Positions 9,335 through 21,298 of a DNA stretch of 64,000 nucleotides are shown here, one piece after another. Below the pieces are notes generated by a model. The model saw only the letters and a program-made list of their open reading frames with translations, was not told the DNA's origin and did not search any database. The translations under genes and the position numbers were made by a program. Location: positions 248,001-312,000 of the forward strand of contig OZ218959.1 in NCBI GenBank assembly GCA_965112735.1. Direction: 5' to 3'. Within the stretch, counting starts at the first letter, position 1. Each line of letters starts with the position of its first letter. Source of the DNA: Phaeosaccion multiseriatum. Its lineage: Eukaryota; Ochrophyta, other classes.

Positions 9335-12300
9335 TCACTGCCCCTTTCGACTGCGGGCCTGCACAATGGCGCTCTCGAGCTGCGCGATGAGGGTGCGTTG
9401 GTGCTCCTCCAGAGAAGCGATCTCTGTCATCAGAGCCACCTAAGGGAGGGGGGGTAGGCATATGGGCAGACATGAGGACAGGCATATGGGCAGGTAGGCA
9501 GGCAGGCCGGCAGGCCGGTAGGCAGGCAAACACGCACGAGAAACGGAGGGGGTGAGGAGGGGGTGAGGAGGGGGCGGCTCGCAACAAAAGACAAGACGCT
9601 AATGGGAGGGAGACAAAGGAAAGAAGCACTGGGCTACTAAGCGAGAGCGATTAGTCCTTGGCACTCCGCGCTCTCCCTAGCGCTTCATACGTGATTCTTA
9701 GGTTGATTCCTATGAAGTCAATAACGCTGCCCACCCTCCCCCACCCCCCACCTTGGGATTGAGCACTTGCTCCGCGAGCCTGTTCTTCTCCCTCTTGCGC
9801 TCCTTCTTGTCCTCCTCCATGGCCTTTGCGGCAGCAACATTTGCCTCCAATCTTTCGTGCTCCTCTAGAGGGGGGGGGGCATGGGATGGGACAGGACGAC
9901 CGGTACCGTCAGAGGACTCCGAGTAGAGAGGGACAGGAGGGACAGGAGAGGCGGGAGGGGTCGCAAAAGGGGTGCCATATGGGTGCCGCATCGGTGCCAT
10001 AACGCCATACCGCCCCATGCATGGAACGGACAGTGCAAGTCAAGCAAATGAAGCAAGTGAAAGCTTCTCATCCCCTCCCCTTGCTTTCAAGTACAGGAAA
10101 GCAAATGAAGCAAGTGAAAGCTTCTCATCCCCTCCCCTTGCTTTCAAGTACAGGAAAGCAAATGAAGCAAGTGAAAGCTTCTCATCCCCTCCCCTTGCTT
10201 TCAAGTACAGGAAAGCAAATGAAGCAAGTGAAAGCTTCTCATCCCCTCCCCTTGCTTTCAAGTACAGGAAAGCAAATGAAGCAAGTGAAAGCTTCTCATC
10301 CCCTCCCCTTGCTTTCAAGTACAGGAAAGCAAATGAAGCAAGTGAAAGCTTCTCATCCCCTCCCCTTGCTTTCAAGTACAGGAAAGCAAATGAAGCAAGT
10401 GAAAGCTTCTCATCCCCTCCCCTTGCTTTCAAGTACAGGAAAGCAAATGAAGCAAGTGAAAGCTTCTCACCCCCTCCCCTTGCTTTCAAGTACAGGAAAG
10501 CAAATGAAGCAAGTGAAAGCTTCTCATCCCCTCCCCTTGCTTTCAAGTACAGGAAAGCAAATGAAGGAAGCGAACGCTTCTCATCCCCTCCCCTTCCTTT
10601 CAAGTACAGGAAAGCAAATGAGGCAAGTGAAAGCTTCTCACCCCCCCGCCCCTTGCTTGCTTGCGGGCTTGACCCACCTCGAGCCTTGGCAGCTCTTTGC
10701 TCCAGGGCAAGCTGCAGCGGGTCGTTTGCCTCCTCCTTCTCCTCCTTGGGCCTGCGTGGAAGGGCAGGGCGTGTGTTAGGCTGTGCGTGTGTGTATGCAT
10801 GTGTGGCTGTGTATGCGTGTGTGTGTGTATGCGTGGCTGTGTGTGCGCGCGTGCAGAAGCCATCTCAGCAGACATGGACAGACACGAGTAAGGGCTCGCG
10901 AGCTGCAGCCCAGAGCTGCGAGCACATCACATCACAGCAAAGCACCCTCCCAATCCCCCTGCCCCTCTGCCTGCCTGCCCCTCTGCCTGCCTGCCCCTCT
11001 GCCTGCCTGCCCTTCTACCTGCCTGCCCAGTGCCACTCACCCCTCCACAGCTGCCTGGGCTCCTCGCGGCGGCCTACGCGATCCGACGGCGGTCTTAACC
11101 CTCTGTTGCCCCATCTCAATCACTTTCTCGGCCTTTTCGTAGGCGGCCACGCACGGCAGGCGCTGCAGATAAGCCCCAACAGTACGCTTGCAGCGCTTCC
11201 AGTCCCGCAGGAGGGGGTCGTCACTATCGCTGTCCGCCTCGGCCTTGCCATTGCCCTTGCTGTCATCAGCTCCTCCGCCATGGGCCTCGTGCACTTCGTC
11301 GAAGGCCATGTTGACAACAGCGAACATCATGCTCAGCACCACAAACACCATGAGCAGTACGAAGGAGATGAATAGGAATGGCCCGAGGTAGGGCGCAATC
11401 TCGCGAAGATTGTCGAGCTCGAAGTGCCCGAGTGTTGTGTCGAACAGCGTGGCCAAAGACTCGAAGAAGTCTCTGTAGTCGGCCTCGGTATGTCCAAAAA
11501 CCATCATGAAGGAAATGCCGAAGCCAGAAACCACAATGCCGATAATGATGCAGATGATAACCATCTCGGAGGCGGACCGGCCGAGGGTGGTGACGAAGCG
11601 GGACAGAGAGGGGGAGAAGCTGGCGTGCTCGAAGAACTGAAACATGATGCACACTACATTGATGGCGATGAGGCTGTTGAGGTATTGGTAGTTGGTAGCA
11701 ACATAGAAGAGGGGCATGAAGCGGCTCCTCTCCTCCGCCCGGAGTTCGTCCACCATGTTCATGACCGTCCACGCCACGTTGACGTACAGCGTGAACTGCA
11801 GCGCGAACATTACCACGGAGGAGAAGGTGAAAATGTTCCATACGCTCGCCCACAGCCACTTGAGCCCATGGGTCCTGATGCTAGTCAGCATGCACAGCGT
11901 GCGGTGGAGCACCAACACGCTCATGAGCAGCACCACGCAGAAGTGCTCCCAGTCGAAAGACGCCTTGTGGCTGAGCGTGTCCAGCTCGGATGACAGTACC
12001 CTTGCCCCGAGAAAGACGCCGAATGTGCCCATCTCGAACGAGGGCACCACCGCCCCTTCGGGAGTCACTTCGGCAAGCATCCGGCACACAGTGAGCGTGT
12101 CGGCGACTGGGTTGTAGAGATTGAACTCGAGGAAGATACTCCGTGTTTGAAAGTCAATATAGCCCGCCTGGAATAGGTCCGTGAGGGTTTGCCTGGCCGC
12201 AGTGTAATTGTCGGGCAGTTCTACGACGTAGCCGCTGCCCGGGTAGATGAGTTTGTTAGCGGACCCAACGAAGGTTGTTGTTTGCAGCTCCGAGCTGGAC

Positions 12301-13398
12301 TGCCAGGGTATTGTCTGTGTCAAGGCAAGGGAGTGATGTTGTGGTGCGGTGGTGAGGGGAGGGGGCGCAGGGTCGTGTAGCGCGTCAAGGAGTGGGAGAG
12401 AGAAGGGTGATACAGTGGAGGGAGAGGGGGGGAAAGGGGGAAAGAGAATAGGGGAATGAGGCGGAGCACAGGGGGATAGGTGGAGAGAGGGGCAAGAAGG
12501 TACAGAGAGAGAGGGAGGGAGAGGACACGTGTTTGCCTCGCAGCGGACGAGCGATGCGCTGCACCTAGAGACAGCCGAACGAATATGAGTATTAGTCTAA
12601 TGGTCTTCCGCCCCTCACCTGGTCGTCGGACAAGGTCCAGTTCCCCTTCTCCTCGTCTCCTCGTCTGAAGGCTCCGTTGCACCTCGATAGGGCGTCTTCG
12701 AAGCGCGCCGCAATCTCACAAGAGCCCGCCTGGACGCGGAGCTGCCTGAGCCGCACCGCCCCGACTCGGTAACCGCCGCCTCCCTTGATGAAGAGCAGGT
12801 CCTGGCCCGTCAGAGGCTCCCCATTGTACGTTTGGTTGGGGTACATTGTAGGCAGCATCATGTCAAAGGTCCAGTCGAACCAAGCCTCAGGGGAGCTTAC
12901 TTCCATGTAGGTGGTACGAGGGGCGTAGGGCTGTTGCACGAGGCGAGACACGAGTGCGTTGTTGACCCAGAACGACAGGGAAGTGATACCAAAGTAAATA
13001 TACATGAGAAACACGGAGTAGAACACCATGTACAGCAGGAAGCGCTTCGTCTCCGAGGACAGCTTCGGTGTTGTCTGCTCCTTGCTGCTGTTGGCTTGAG
13101 CGGCAGCTTGGGCCGGGTCCTGCTCGCTGGTTCTTCCCTCGCTCGCATCCATACTGGGCATGTCCGCCTGTTTTCCGTCTTCTAGTTCCACTCCCATGTT
13201 GCCTCGCTCGATGCCTGGAGATGAGAGCGCAGCATAATCAATATCCTGCTTCTTCCTCGGCCTCTTCTTGGAGGTTGGCAAGCGAACTAGCGAAGGATCT
13301 GCAGCGACGACGGGGGGGGGGTGAAGGCGAGCCCCTTCGTCCTCGAAATCATCCCTCTCAATCACCGCTACCACCCGCGTTTTCGCTGCTCGTGGCAT
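9335..13398 (-). CDS. Polycystin-2-type (PKD2/TRPP) cation channel, five exons
   Basis: Six-transmembrane TRPP channel; relatives act in cilia/flagella and ER membranes. Exons read right to left: 13398-12619, 12314 to about 11041, 10750-10678, 9864-9752 and 9439-9335 (TGA). Junctions 1-2, 3-4 and 4-5 are in phase; the end of exon 2 is uncertain because the best donor (GAGGG|GTGAGT) is out of phase with exon 3. S1 is LLYMVFYSVFLMYIYF. The large extracellular polycystin domain spans TTYMEVSSPEAWFDWTFD to SFDWEHF. S2-S4 follow, then S5 VIICIIIGIVVSGFGISFM, the pore helix with TTLGHFELDN, and S6 FISFVLLMVFVVLSMMFAVV followed by NMAFDEV. The C-terminus is a charged coiled coil (EEHERLEANVAAAKAMEE, later VALMTEIASLEEHQR). 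An in-frame ATG at 13692 would add 98 residues of unlikely composition. The gene is head-to-head with the kinase at 13949. The selectivity filter reads LGH where PKD2 has LGD. Confidence 0.9.
10044..10656. repeat. 57-bp tandem repeat, about 10.5 copies, in polycystin intron 3
   Basis: Near-identical units contain GAAAGCTTCTC and GTACAGGAAAGC. The period is 57 bp, a multiple of three, so three of six frames stay open through the array and give false 19-residue repeat proteins. It lies wholly between exon 3 (10678) and exon 4 (9864) of the minus-strand channel gene. Only the last two or three units diverge. Confidence 0.95.
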
Positions 13399-13948
13399 GC
13401 CTTGACTCTGCTGACCGTAACCGATCTTTCTAGGCTTGAGAAGCGAGGGAGGGTCCAAGTTTGGGGGTCGGCCGAAATTTCGTTGCCTTCCTGAAATGTA
13501 ACGCCTTCTATCGCCTTTTTTCCTTTTCCCCCCTGTCGTAGTACTGTACCGTGCTGTGAACGAGGCAGGCGTGTTCGACCAGCAGAAAGAAGAGCGGGGA
13601 ATAGCAGGGAAGACGAGAGGAAGTAGAGGACACCGAACTGATTGGGAGGCAAACAGCTCTGACTTGGGCGAACGACGGGGGCGACCCGTCATGTCTCATC
13701 AGCAGCAGCAGCAGGGCTAGCTTGAGAGCTTTAGGATGGGAATAGCGCCCATGACATGCGTCTGCTTGCCGGATCCAAAGGCGTACAATAAGAAGAACTC
13801 AATGGGGTGCAGATAGGGCGCTGCGGAACGAGAACATGGGGCAGGGGAAATGAGTTTGCCGCCGCAGCAGCGTAAGCGAGGTCCCCGGCCTGCTTAGGCA
13901 GAGAGCTTTGCGGAATAGGAGGAGGGGCTTAGACGGTAGGGGGCGACG
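13399..13948. promoter_or_regulatory. Bidirectional promoter region, polycystin and kinase
   Basis: The two genes diverge from this 550-nt segment, so both promoters should lie here. No clear TATA element was identified. If translation of the channel began at 13692, the segment would shrink to 256 nt. Confidence 0.5.
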
Positions 13949-15274
13949 ATGGGGGCGGTACACGGGCTCTGCATTTCGCGCAGCGCTCCGATACATGCAG
14001 ATGGCAAGACGTCAGATGCAACACCACTAGCAGGGGGCGGCCCCACAGGAGAAGTGGGCGGGTTTCAGAGTTTCATGAGAAGTTTGATGCCGAGCGGCGA
14101 TGGAAGGAATATAGGTAGGCCCTCAGGCAACATGCAGAAGGAGAAGAAGTTCAAGGAGGGCTTTGACGTGGGCAAACAGCTCGGGGCAGGCGCCATGAGC
14201 AACGTGCACGAGTGCACACACAAGGCCACACAGACCAAATATGCCGTCAAGTGCGTATTCCGCACGCAGCTGGGTAAGGAGGAGGAGGCGGCCGTGAAGA
14301 ACGAGATCAGCATCCTCATGCTGCTGGACCACCCGCTGGTGAACAAGCTGCACTGGTGCTTCACCGCCCCGAGAATGTATTACATGGTGCTCGAGGTGCT
14401 GAGTGGGGGGGAGCTCTTCGACCGAATAGTACAGCGCAGGACCTTCGGAGAGGCGGAGGCTCGGCACGCCACCGAACAGATCCTCGAGGCGCTGCGCTAC
14501 ACACACAAGATGAAGGTTGTGCACAGAGACCTTAAGCCAGAGAACCTCTTGCTCACATCCGCCGACGACGACGCCGACGTCAAACTCGCGGACTTTGGTT
14601 TCGCCAAGAACCTAAGCAAAGCAACAGATGGAAGGTGTACCACTTGCTGTGGCAGCCCGGGCTACGTGGCTCCGGAGGTCATCATGGGGATGGCGTACGA
14701 CACCTCAGCAGACATGTGGGGGCTTGGAGTGGTGCTCTTCATCCTGTTGGGGGGCTTCAACCCATTTTACTCGGACGACATCAATGAGGTATATCGGAGA
14801 ACAAAAGGCGCCCGTTACGACCTCACGGAGCCGCACTGGGCACATGTGTCTGAGCAGGCCAAAGATCTCATCTCGAAGCTTCTTGTGGTGGACGTGAAGA
14901 AGAGACTGACGGCGGAGGAGACTCACGAGCACCCGTGGTTCGCGTTGGAGCTGCAGAGCGGCGGTGCCTCCAACATGGAGAGGCTCAGGCTGTTTAACGC
15001 AAAGCACAAGCTCCGTGGGGCCATCCGCACCCTTATCATGGGCAGGGCGTTGAACAAGTTGTTTAGCGACGACGATGCCACAGAGATGGAGGAGCAGCAG
15101 GAGACACCTCAGGGCACAGGGCCGGAGGAGGAGGGGGCGGAGGGGGAGGGGGAGGGAGAGGAGGGCCGGGTCGGCATTGTGATGAGCGTAGAGGGGTGTG
15201 AAAAGGGCACCACAATGACCTCCGTCGAGGGCAGCAAGGACAAGGACAAGAGCGAAGGGGCAGCCTTGGCTTAA
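13949..15274 (+). CDS. CaMKII-like Ser/Thr protein kinase, intronless
   Basis: A 441-aa calcium/calmodulin-dependent-type kinase. The Gly-rich loop is GKQLGAGAMSNV and the ATP lysine is K101 (YAVKCVF). The catalytic loop HRDLKPEN begins at H192 and DFG at D215. The activation segment contains CCGSPGYVAPE, followed by ADMWGLGVVLFILLGGFNPF. After the kinase fold, RLRLFNAKHKLRGAIRTL matches the CaMK regulatory segment (FNARRKLKGAI in CaMKII), the autoinhibitory and calmodulin-binding region. There are no EF-hands, so it is not a CDPK. The tail is Glu/Gly-rich. MGAVHGLC at the N-terminus fits N-myristoylation (Gly2) with a palmitoylatable Cys8, so membrane attachment is plausible. The single-exon structure contrasts with its intron-rich neighbours. 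It is divergent from the polycystin gene, which may reflect shared Ca2+ signalling, but that is inference. Confidence 0.93.
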   Translation: MGAVHGLCISRSAPIHADGKTSDATPLAGGGPTGEVGGFQSFMRSLMPSGDGRNIGRPSGNMQKEKKFKEGFDVGKQLGAGAMSNVHECTHKATQTKYAVKCVFRTQLGKEEEAAVKNEISILMLLDHPLVNKLHWCFTAPRMYYMVLEVLSGGELFDRIVQRRTFGEAEARHATEQILEALRYTHKMKVVHRDLKPENLLLTSADDDADVKLADFGFAKNLSKATDGRCTTCCGSPGYVAPEVIMGMAYDTSADMWGLGVVLFILLGGFNPFYSDDINEVYRRTKGARYDLTEPHWAHVSEQAKDLISKLLVVDVKKRLTAEETHEHPWFALELQSGGASNMERLRLFNAKHKLRGAIRTLIMGRALNKLFSDDDATEMEEQQETPQGTGPEEEGAEGEGEGEEGRVGIVMSVEGCEKGTTMTSVEGSKDKDKSEGAALA

Positions 15275-16629
15275 GTATGCTGACGTGCGTATTGAAGACG
15301 ATTTGGCACATGAGGCCGAGGACAAAGCAGGCCAGCGGAGGGGTGATGCCTTCCCTGCCTGCCCACTGCGGCTGGGGACTACCCATTGCTCCTGCTCGGC
15401 TGGTGGGGACTGCATAGGCTGTGCAGCAGCCTCTCTTCCTGTCGGTCCCTGTGTTCATCGCCTTCCCTTCCTTCCCTCTCCTCACCACACACTTGAGCTG
15501 GGCGGATGTGGTGCGTGTGCAGTACGTAGCAGGGGGCACACATGATGGCAATAGTTCGTGACAGAGGTCCGTCACTTGAAGTTTCAGCAGTTACGGCCGC
15601 CTCCGGAGCTACGGAACGCAAGAGAGGGAGTGGCGGGGCGGGAGGAGAAGCAGCCGACAGATCCGCCATCCAACTTCCCGGGGGGGTTAGTAGCCCCCTC
15701 GGAGAGTGGCGATGGTGGCCTCGATTCCCCCCCCCCCCCCCCACCCACCCACCCATTGCTTGGAAAGACGTACTTCCACTTGATAAGTACGTAAGCGAAC
15801 ACCTTTCGCAAATGCCATTGGACATTGATATAAAGTAGGAGCAAAGCGAAGGGAAGGAAGGAAGGGATGGGAACACAAAAGTAGGAAAGGGGAGGGGAGT
15901 GGGGGGGGGAGGGGAAGCGGCATGGGAGCGGCCTGCAGGAAGGAGAGACGGCGCGAAGAGCCCTCCGTCCCAATTCAAACTAATAGTAATAGAAACAGCC
16001 CTTGGATTGGCACGGACAGTGGCCTCACTGCCTCTGCTTACTGCTTATATCCTTTACCCTGTACATCTAATCTTACGTAAAGCTTGGAACAAACCCAATC
16101 AAAGAGGCCCAATAACAAACCAAATCAAAGACTCCTCAGCAGTTCAGCAGTTCCGTGCAACTCCTTTGGGCCCCCCATCGCCCTTCAGCAGCGCAGTAAA
16201 GTAAGATACAGATCCTAAAGCTCAACAGAGCACGGCGGGAGATTGATTGCCAAACGTAATGTCCCTCCTGCCGGCCTTGCCCGAGTGGGTACTTTCCCCG
16301 AGGGGGTTGCGTCATATCACCAACTGCTGTGCGGTGCTGGGCGGTGCTGGGCGGTGCTGTGCTGCACTGTGCTGTGCTGTGCTGTATCACCAACTGCTGT
16401 GCTGGGCTGTGACGTCCGTCATGGCCCATGGTCGAGCAGTGTGATCCTTGTGACTCGCCTCGGTACAGGCAGCGGACCGATTCTTTCCTCCTCTCCTCTC
16501 CTCTCCTTTACTGCAGGGCAGGGCAGTTGGTGATACAGGGCAGGGCAGGCGGACTGAAGATGGCAATAGATGGCCGCCCTTCCATGGCACCACCCCATGC
16601 CCCGCTGTCACCACACACACGGCCCAGGC

Positions 16630-16691
<62 letters not shown>

Positions 16692-17008
16692 GGGCTTGCA
16701 CCCCTCACTGCCTCGTCTCGCTCCCCTGCCCACTCAGTCCCTCACACGCAGCGACAGCACATGGCAAGGGCGGCAAGGTCCGTGTCCTCCGCCTCTGCTT
16801 ACGACAAGGCCAACAAGGCCAACAAGGCCAACAAGGCCACACAGCAGCGCAGGTACACCAGACGCAGAGCCGCAGATATGACAGGGTGGAAGGGCGGCAC
16901 CCGAGGAAGGGGGAGGGAGAGCAAGGAAAGAAGGGGCGAGAGGGGGTGAGCAAGCGAGCGCCTACTACCCCTACTGGGTGAGTGGGGGGGACCTCGTGCC
17001 ACACATGC
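15275..17008. other. Spacer between convergent genes, repeat-bearing
   Basis: No gene is supported. TTACGTAA occurs at 16073-16080. Two plus-strand copies of the CTGTATCACCAACTGC element lie at about 16313-16331 and 16381-16404, and an inverted copy at 16521-16538. A CAGA run spans 16630-16688, and an AAGGCCAAC 9-bp repeat lies at about 16806-16835. It should hold the 3' UTRs of the kinase and of monodehydroascorbate reductase. Confidence 0.6.
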
Positions 17009-19044
17009 CTACCCGGAACCCTCCCCCCCCCCCCCCGGAGCAGGAGGAGTCTCGAGGTCAATAAACTGAAACTGAAACGTACCTAGCTTGCCCGGGTCCT
17101 CAAGGAAGGCTTCAAGGGCCTGCCTCCGCAAGATATCTGCCCTAAACACCTTGGGCCTCTCCTTGGCGATGGACTGGGCGGCCTCGTGCTGGGCAGCGGA
17201 CCCACCCTCCATGAATGCCCCCACCACCTACGGGCGTTGGTGGTACAGGGGAAGAGCACACAGTTGTGAGTAGGGCGTGGGCAGTGAGTGAGTGAGTGAG
17301 TGAGTGCAGAGAGGAAGGTGGGGGGACAGGGGCAGCCCTTCGTTGGTTGAGTCAAGCACTGGGCTCGAGCCGATGGATGGCAAATGGCAGTAGATGGCAG
17401 CAGATGATGGAAGTATATGAGCAAATGTCAGAAGAGAGGCACTGTATCGAACGGACAAAGCATGCATACCCACACTCTCTCTGTCACAGTCACAGCTGGC
17501 ATAGCCACAGTTGGCGTACACGCACCCGCGTCTCGTACACCCAGAACACGCAGAACACGCCCGTGCTGGCGAACGAGTCAAGCCCCATCACCGCAGGGTC
17601 CCCCGCCACCTGCAGCAGCAGTTGGTGATACAGGAGCAGTAGCAGGGGATGGGTCAAGGGCAGGGGCAGAGAGAGGGGCAGAGAGAGGGTGGGAGCAGAT
17701 GGAGGGGGTGGGGCAGAAGCAGAGTGGGGGGAGGAGTCAGAGGTGGGCGGGGGTTGGAAGGACCTGAACGGCAGTGGAAGGAAGGCAGTGGAAGGAAGAC
17801 GGACAAGCTGTCCGCACAGGCAAACTGACAAGATGCCTTGGCTTTTCTGTCACCGGCTTGGAGGGCCAGACTGATTCTCTCCTCTGTCCCCCTCCCCTCC
17901 CCTCCCCTCCCACTCACAATGCCGAAGAATCGCCACCCCCAGTCCAACGCGTGTGAGGAGAACTCTGGAATCTCCTTGTACTTGGTCCAGTATGCCGTCA
18001 CCTCCCCCTCCATCGCCTTCGCCCGAGCCTTTGCTTCCCCCACATCGCCCCCCATCGGGGGCCGTCCGTTGTCACCATCCCCCGTCCCTCCTGAAGGCAG
18101 CACCATGTTCCTTGCGGCTGTAACGGCCATGTCTTTGGCTGTCTGCACGTGTTCGGCTCGGAGTGTGCTGCGACCGAAGCCCGCCACGGACAGAGGGTAC
18201 GAGGCCACGTCCCCTGCCGCGAATACGGACGGGTCTGACGTACGCATGAAAGAATCCACCTGATGGGTGGGGCAGAGGGAGCAGAGGTGTCATGTGTTGA
18301 CAGTCATTCACAGGAAATTCGCACTCACACTTGTCCGTTCCAACCTCCTTCTCTCTTGAGTCGCACCCCTCCCTCTCTTTTGCTCGTAAGTCTCTCGCTC
18401 TTCCCACCTCTTTCTTTATTCTTCGCACCTCTATCTCCCTTCCCACCTCCCTCTCTTTGCTCGCAAGTCTCTCGCTCTTCCTACCTCTTTCTCTATTCTT
18501 CGCACCTCTATCTCCCTTCCCACCTCCCTCTCTTTGCTCGTAAGTCTCTCTCTCTTTTGTTCGTACCTCTCTCTATTGATCGTAACTTCCTCTCTTTTGT
18601 TCGTACCTCTCTCTCCATTCACATGTTCCGCCTCCACCTCTCTCTCTTTTCTGTCTCCCCACCTCTCCCTCTCTGTTTCTCTCTTGCTCTGTCTATTCAC
18701 TCCCCTCTCTTTCGTTCCTCTCTGCCTCTCTCTCTACCTCTCCCTCGCTCTCTCTCTCTCTGTCTCTGTCTCTGTCTGTCTCTTACCTCTATCTCTCTAT
18801 CCCTCTCTCTCTCTCTCTCCCTCTCTCTCTCTCAGTCCCCACCCACCTTGAGGCCCCCTGAGCTGCCCATCTCGAGCTGGTCAGAGAAGAGCTCCGCATT
18901 GGGCACCACGCCGATGCCCACAACCACCGCTCGGGCAGGGACGCGCACCTGTCCAGCCAGTGCAAGGAGGGATGGCAGTGGATGGAGGGGGAGGGAGGGA
19001 GGGAGGGGTGTGTATGTGCGTGAGACGGAGAGAGGAAGAGGATG

Positions 19045-19080
<36 letters not shown>

Positions 19081-21252
19081 TGTGTGGGAGAGAGAGGGTG
19101 TGTGTGTATCCGTGTGAGGGACGGAGAGAGAGAGTATGTTGTGATAGAGAGAGAGGCAGAGAGGGAGAGAGGCGCAAAAGAGCCGCAAAAGAGGCAACCT
19201 CCCCGGCCCAAGTCTAGCCCGAGCCCAAGGCCCGAGGCTAAGGCCAAAGCCAGCCTCGGAGTCCCTAGCATGCCCCCACACGATGCTCTCCTCCTCACCT
19301 CCTCGCCGTCCTGGTCAAGCAGCACCACACCTCGGCACACGGTGAAAGACATGGGCACATGCCCGAACTCCTTCCTCCCCACCGTAGCTCCACCCCCCGG
19401 CTCCTCCTCCCCCCCCACCTCCCCGAGGGCGGCGTCGTAATCATTGGCAGCATACATGCAGTCGAAGGCGCCGCTCTCCTCCAGGTCCCAGAAACGGCTA
19501 ACCTCGTGTAACCGAATGAAACGCACCCCCCTGGCCTCTAGCTTGGCCTCGTAGAAGGCAGCAACCTTGGGGGGCATGAGGCCCGACATAATGTGGGATT
19601 TACGCAACACCACGATGGGTTGGATGGAGCTAGGGGACGGGGGAGAGGAGAGGAGGGGGGGAGGGGGGAGAGGTGAGAGGTGGGCACCACAGGTCTCTCT
19701 CTCTCTCTCTCTCTTGGCTGTTATAAGTTGCTCGACAGCGCCGGAGAAGGCTCATCCGTAGCCCCTTTCACTAAGTCAATAAATACCCCATCTCTCTCTT
19801 GGAGTCGATCCCTCCTCCGCGCCCTGCCCTCGACTCCTGCATCCAAGCACTGTCATGCCCTGCCATCCCCTGCCATCCCCTGCCATCCCCTGCCATCCCC
19901 TGCCATCCCCTGCCATCCCCTGCCATCCCCTGCCATCCCCTGTCATCCCCTGCCATCTTCTCCACTGCCATCCCTTTTCTTCCCTTCCCCCTCCCCATAC
20001 CCCCTCATCCACTGCCATCCCCTCCCCATCCCCCCTTACGTATGGCATACGTACGTGTAGTGTGTGGCCAGTGCCGCCGCCGTCTCCAACACGATGTGCC
20101 CCCCCCCAATCAGCACGACGTTCCGATCCCCTCCGCCCATTCCCGCACCCGAGAATGACCCCGACACTCGGAAGGAAGCCGTCCGGCTCTTGCTGCCCTC
20201 CCCATTCGCGTGGTCGCCGCCATCTGTAGAAAAGGAGAGCCCGTTGCCAATACCACTGCTGCTAGGGGCAAGGGAGGCGATGGTGGAGAAGGCTTTGACG
20301 AGCTTCAGACAGTCGCCCATGGTGCGTAAGCAGTGCACGGAACCGTACCCGCACTTTGTGGAATCGGCCACCTTCGTGCCCTTGATGTCTGGGGGGTGGG
20401 TGGGTGGATGGGTGGGTGGGTGGAGAGAGGGATGGAGGGAGAGGAGGGGAGAGAAGGGGGTCAGACAAGGGGTGAAGGAGAGAGAGCAAGGGAAGGGGAG
20501 AGGGAGAAAGAGAGAGAAGAGAGAGGCAGGGAGAGGGAAGAGAGAGAGAGGGACAGAGAGAGACGAAGAGAGAGAGGGAGAGAGAGATGAAGAGAGAGAG
20601 AGGAAGAGAGAGAGAGAGGGAGAGAGAGACGAAGAGAGAGAGGGAGAGAGAGAGATCAAGAGAGAGAGAGAGGAAGAGAGAGAGAGGAAGAGAGAGAGGG
20701 AGAGAGAGACGAAGAGAGAGAGAGAGGGAGAGAGAGAGGCTGAGGGATCAAGAGACACTATACTATAGAGAATGCGCTGTGCTCCGGCGCCCCCCTCTCT
20801 GCCCCCCTCCCCCCTCGTCGGCTGCCATCCCTCCCTCACGCCCCGTGTGCCTCCAACTCTTATCTACCCACCGGGGTGGTCCAATACGAAGCAGCCCGAG
20901 AGGGCCCCTTGCCCGAACTGCCAAGGCCTACTCCCCGTGGCCACGAGCAACTTGTCCCAGCTGAGGCGCCTCTGCTTGGCCTTGGTGAGGGTCTTGCCCT
21001 TCTCGTTAACCTTGAGAGGGGGGAAGGGGAGATGGCAACAGATGGCAGGGTGGGGGGTCAGGGCGGGCGGCTCATTGCGAGCAGAAGGGTGGGAGGGTGG
21101 GAGGGTGGGGGGGGGTGCACAAGAGGGAGGGAGCCGGGGAGAGGAGGCGAGAGGGAGCTAGCCCTTCCCCCTCCATTCGGCAAGGCAAGGACACTGACCC
21201 CCAAATTCAAGACCCGACGCGTCGCGTCTTGTCTCAATCTCTCTTGTCCTCC

Positions 21253-21298
<46 letters not shown>

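Noticed and set aside
10044-10656. CRISPR-like array of regularly spaced repeats
   Set aside because: Units are directly abutting 57-bp copies without unique spacers, lie in a eukaryotic intron and have no cas genes nearby.
9972-11375. Long plus-strand open frame of 467 codons with 19-residue repeats
   Set aside because: It is created by the 57-bp intronic repeat and runs antisense through polycystin exons that have clear family motifs.
15899-16204. 101-codon plus-strand frame after the kinase gene
   Set aside because: No domain, no splice context, and it lies between two convergent genes where 3' UTR is expected.
18881-19281. His/Arg/Thr-rich and Ser/Leu-rich frames in reductase intron 4
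   Set aside because: They derive from GTGC and CTCT repeats inside an intron bounded by in-phase exons.
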